Shown in pieces: positions 41,663 to 42,785 of a DNA stretch of 42,785 bases; position 1 is the stretch's first letter, and every line of letters starts with the position of its first letter. The notes beneath the pieces were generated by a model that ran no database searches, had not been told where the DNA came from, and was given only the letters and a program-made list of their open reading frames with translations. This DNA comes from Candidatus Desulfaltia sp. (GTDB taxonomy: Bacteria; Desulfobacterota; Desulfobacteria; Desulfobacterales; ETH-SRB1): contig JAUSPN010000033.1 of NCBI GenBank assembly GCA_030656555.1, positions 1 through 42,785 on the forward strand, given 5' to 3'. The position numbers and the translations under genes are program-made.

Positions 41663-42176
41663 ATCAATAAATCGGTATGTAGCACTGGATGTGGAAACAA
41701 CCGGCCTTTCGCCCAAAAGCGGGGACAGGGTGATAGAGATCGGCGCTGTTGCTATCGAGAACCAGTGCATTATTGCCAAATTCAGCAGCCTTATCGATGT
41801 TGATAAAATGATCCCCTGGCAAGCTCAGAAGGTACACGGCATAACCAATGAAATGCTATATGGTGAACCAAAGCCGGATGAGGTCCTGCCGGAGTTTTAC
41901 AAATTCATTGCCGGAAGCATCCTGGTAGCCCACAATGCAAGCTTTGATATTGGATTTTTAACAAATGAATTTGCTTTATTAGGCATGAGTCTGAACAATC
42001 GATTTCTGTGCACACTAAAAATGAGCAGAAAGCTATATCCGCATCTGCCCAATCATAAACTGGAAACAGTGAGCCAATACCTGCTTGGAAAATCATGCAA
42101 ACAGATGCAAAGACACCGCGCCCTTGATGACGCAAAACTTGCAGCCATGATATGGCTTGAGATGGAAAAGATATAA
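41634..42176 (+). CDS. DEDDh 3'-5' exonuclease, DnaQ/PolC epsilon-like
   Basis: About 180 residues. The three exonuclease motifs are clear: VALDVETTG (D, E), SILVAHNASFDIGFL (D) and MQRHRALDDAKLAAM (H, D), giving the DEDDh type of DNA polymerase III epsilon-like enzymes. It is short and stand-alone, so a proofreading subunit or repair/RNA nuclease are both possible. The start is taken as TTG 41634, 5 bases after a GAGGA site. Other in-frame starts are TTG 41622 and GTG 41649. The first 29 bases overlap the selenoprotein gene, and the stop TAA abuts the next ATG, so the three genes form one tight operon. Confidence 0.88.
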   Translation: MRTHVVTGYKSINRYVALDVETTGLSPKSGDRVIEIGAVAIENQCIIAKFSSLIDVDKMIPWQAQKVHGITNEMLYGEPKPDEVLPEFYKFIAGSILVAHNASFDIGFLTNEFALLGMSLNNRFLCTLKMSRKLYPHLPNHKLETVSQYLLGKSCKQMQRHRALDDAKLAAMIWLEMEKI

Positions 42177-42785
42177 ATGAAAAGATCTCTTTCGTTAGTA
42201 CTTATAAGCATTGTTTTTGCAGTATCATTCATAGGTTGCGCCCACACTCAAACAGCAACCCATATCCCCCCAAAACACCTGGCCGCCAGAATGATTAAAA
42301 TAAGCAGTGAAGTGTCTGCCTGCATACAGCCCAAAACCAACCTGGAATATTATATATCAAACCACATCGAGCCTAACGCCTGGGTAACAGATGATAATCT
42401 TTACTTTACCGAAGGCATTTTTGTTTTTGATGATAATGTTCTTAAATTTGTTATGTCTCATGAAATCGCCCATAATAAGCTCGGCCATCTCGCGAAAGCA
42501 AGAACCGTAAGCTATATTACCACAGGCGTTATGCTGGTGGCTGATATTATTATTCCCGGCGCAGGGCTTCTAAACTATTTGGCCAACCCGGCTATTGTAA
42601 ATAATTTTAGCAAGACACAGGAATCCGAGGCTGATACAGAGGCCTCTAAAGCTTGTTTATGCCTTGGCATTTCAATTTCTGAGCAAATAGAAATATTAAA
42701 AGAACTAAAGTTTGCTATAGCTGACAGCGGCAAGTTTTGGGACAAACATCCTTCCTGGGATGAGCGTATTGAGAATATCAAAAAA
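42177..42785 (+). CDS. M48-family metalloprotease lipoprotein, 3' end cut by window
   Basis: 203 codons are visible and the frame runs off the window. The lipoprotein signal MKRSLSLVLISIVFAVSFIGC (C21) is followed by the zincin motif HEIAH (95-99; glutamate E96), the third ligand block ESEAD (E149), and the late DKHPSWDERIENI that is typical of M48 proteases near their end. Such proteins act at the membrane or in the periplasm in protein quality control (BepA/LoiP/YfgC type). The first bases follow directly after the exonuclease stop (TAAATG), so it is in the same operon. Confidence 0.85.
   Translation, partial: MKRSLSLVLISIVFAVSFIGCAHTQTATHIPPKHLAARMIKISSEVSACIQPKTNLEYYISNHIEPNAWVTDDNLYFTEGIFVFDDNVLKFVMSHEIAHNKLGHLAKARTVSYITTGVMLVADIIIPGAGLLNYLANPAIVNNFSKTQESEADTEASKACLCLGISISEQIEILKELKFAIADSGKFWDKHPSWDERIENIKK

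Overview
The window reads as a chromosomal segment of a moderate-GC Gram-negative bacterium, most likely a Desulfobacterota (Desulfobacterales-type) anaerobe. This placement is inferred from the gene families (lipoproteins, an RpoH-type sigma factor, a PaaK/ACT/LivKHMGF cluster, a GAF-PilB ATPase, a probable small dual-CxxC selenoprotein) and from intergenic spacers crowded with short repeated phrases. It is not proven by any marker gene here. Nearly all genes lie on the + strand. The exceptions are two toxin-antitoxin type loci, one tRNA, a GDPD-like gene and malate dehydrogenase.

Layout. 1-1.8 kb: the 3' end of a polysaccharide sugar transferase, an orphan ribbon-helix-helix antitoxin, a short decayed copy of part of the sugar transferase, and a HigBA-like toxin-antitoxin pair with its own strong promoter. 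1.86-4.9 kb: copper chaperone CopZ and Cu+-ATPase CopA (overlapping), then a flavin-reductase-like flavoprotein. 5.3-8.05 kb: envelope genes (ElyC/DUF218 protein and a FlaA1/WbpM-type nucleotide-sugar dehydratase). 8.2 kb: tRNA-Arg(UCU). 8.5-15.4 kb: RpoH-like sigma factor, TPR lipoprotein, DUF4292-like lipoprotein, dGTPase-like HD hydrolase, UPF0280 protein, LapA-like protein. 15.5-20.1 kb: MutS and an AMIN-type cell-wall amidase. 20.4-27.9 kb: enoyl-CoA hydratase, phenylacetate-CoA ligase-type enzyme, double-ACT protein and a complete branched-chain amino-acid ABC transporter (LivK-H-M-G-F), a plausible amino-acid/aryl-acid module. 28.1-30.7 kb: small membrane protein and a GAF/PilB-type ATPase. 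31-40.2 kb: IspF, CysS, UvrB, a C39-like protein, a UMF1-type transporter, a GDPD-like protein and UvrC. 40.3-42.8 kb: malate dehydrogenase (minus strand) facing a compact operon of a probable small selenoprotein, a DEDDh exonuclease and an M48 metalloprotease lipoprotein cut by the window end.

The two most notable observations are these. (1) At 41477-41662 a small dual-CxxC reading frame is interrupted by one in-frame TGA, followed at the expected distance by a SECIS-like stem-loop, so it is a likely selenoprotein. (2) A MITE-like element is present twice (11558-11762 and 12607-12851). It has terminal inverted repeats and two 14-bp hairpins whose 7-nt loops are exactly complementary to each other, with one compensatory base-pair change between the copies. 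Other repeat families include a 36-bp hairpin inserted cleanly inside another repeat, a 142-bp element with 10-bp terminal repeats, and GATTAGGG-, CTTTAGGCA-, GAACCGTGAAC- and GTTAGGTGTTAAG-type phrases. These phrases repeatedly supply the stop codon of the gene they follow.
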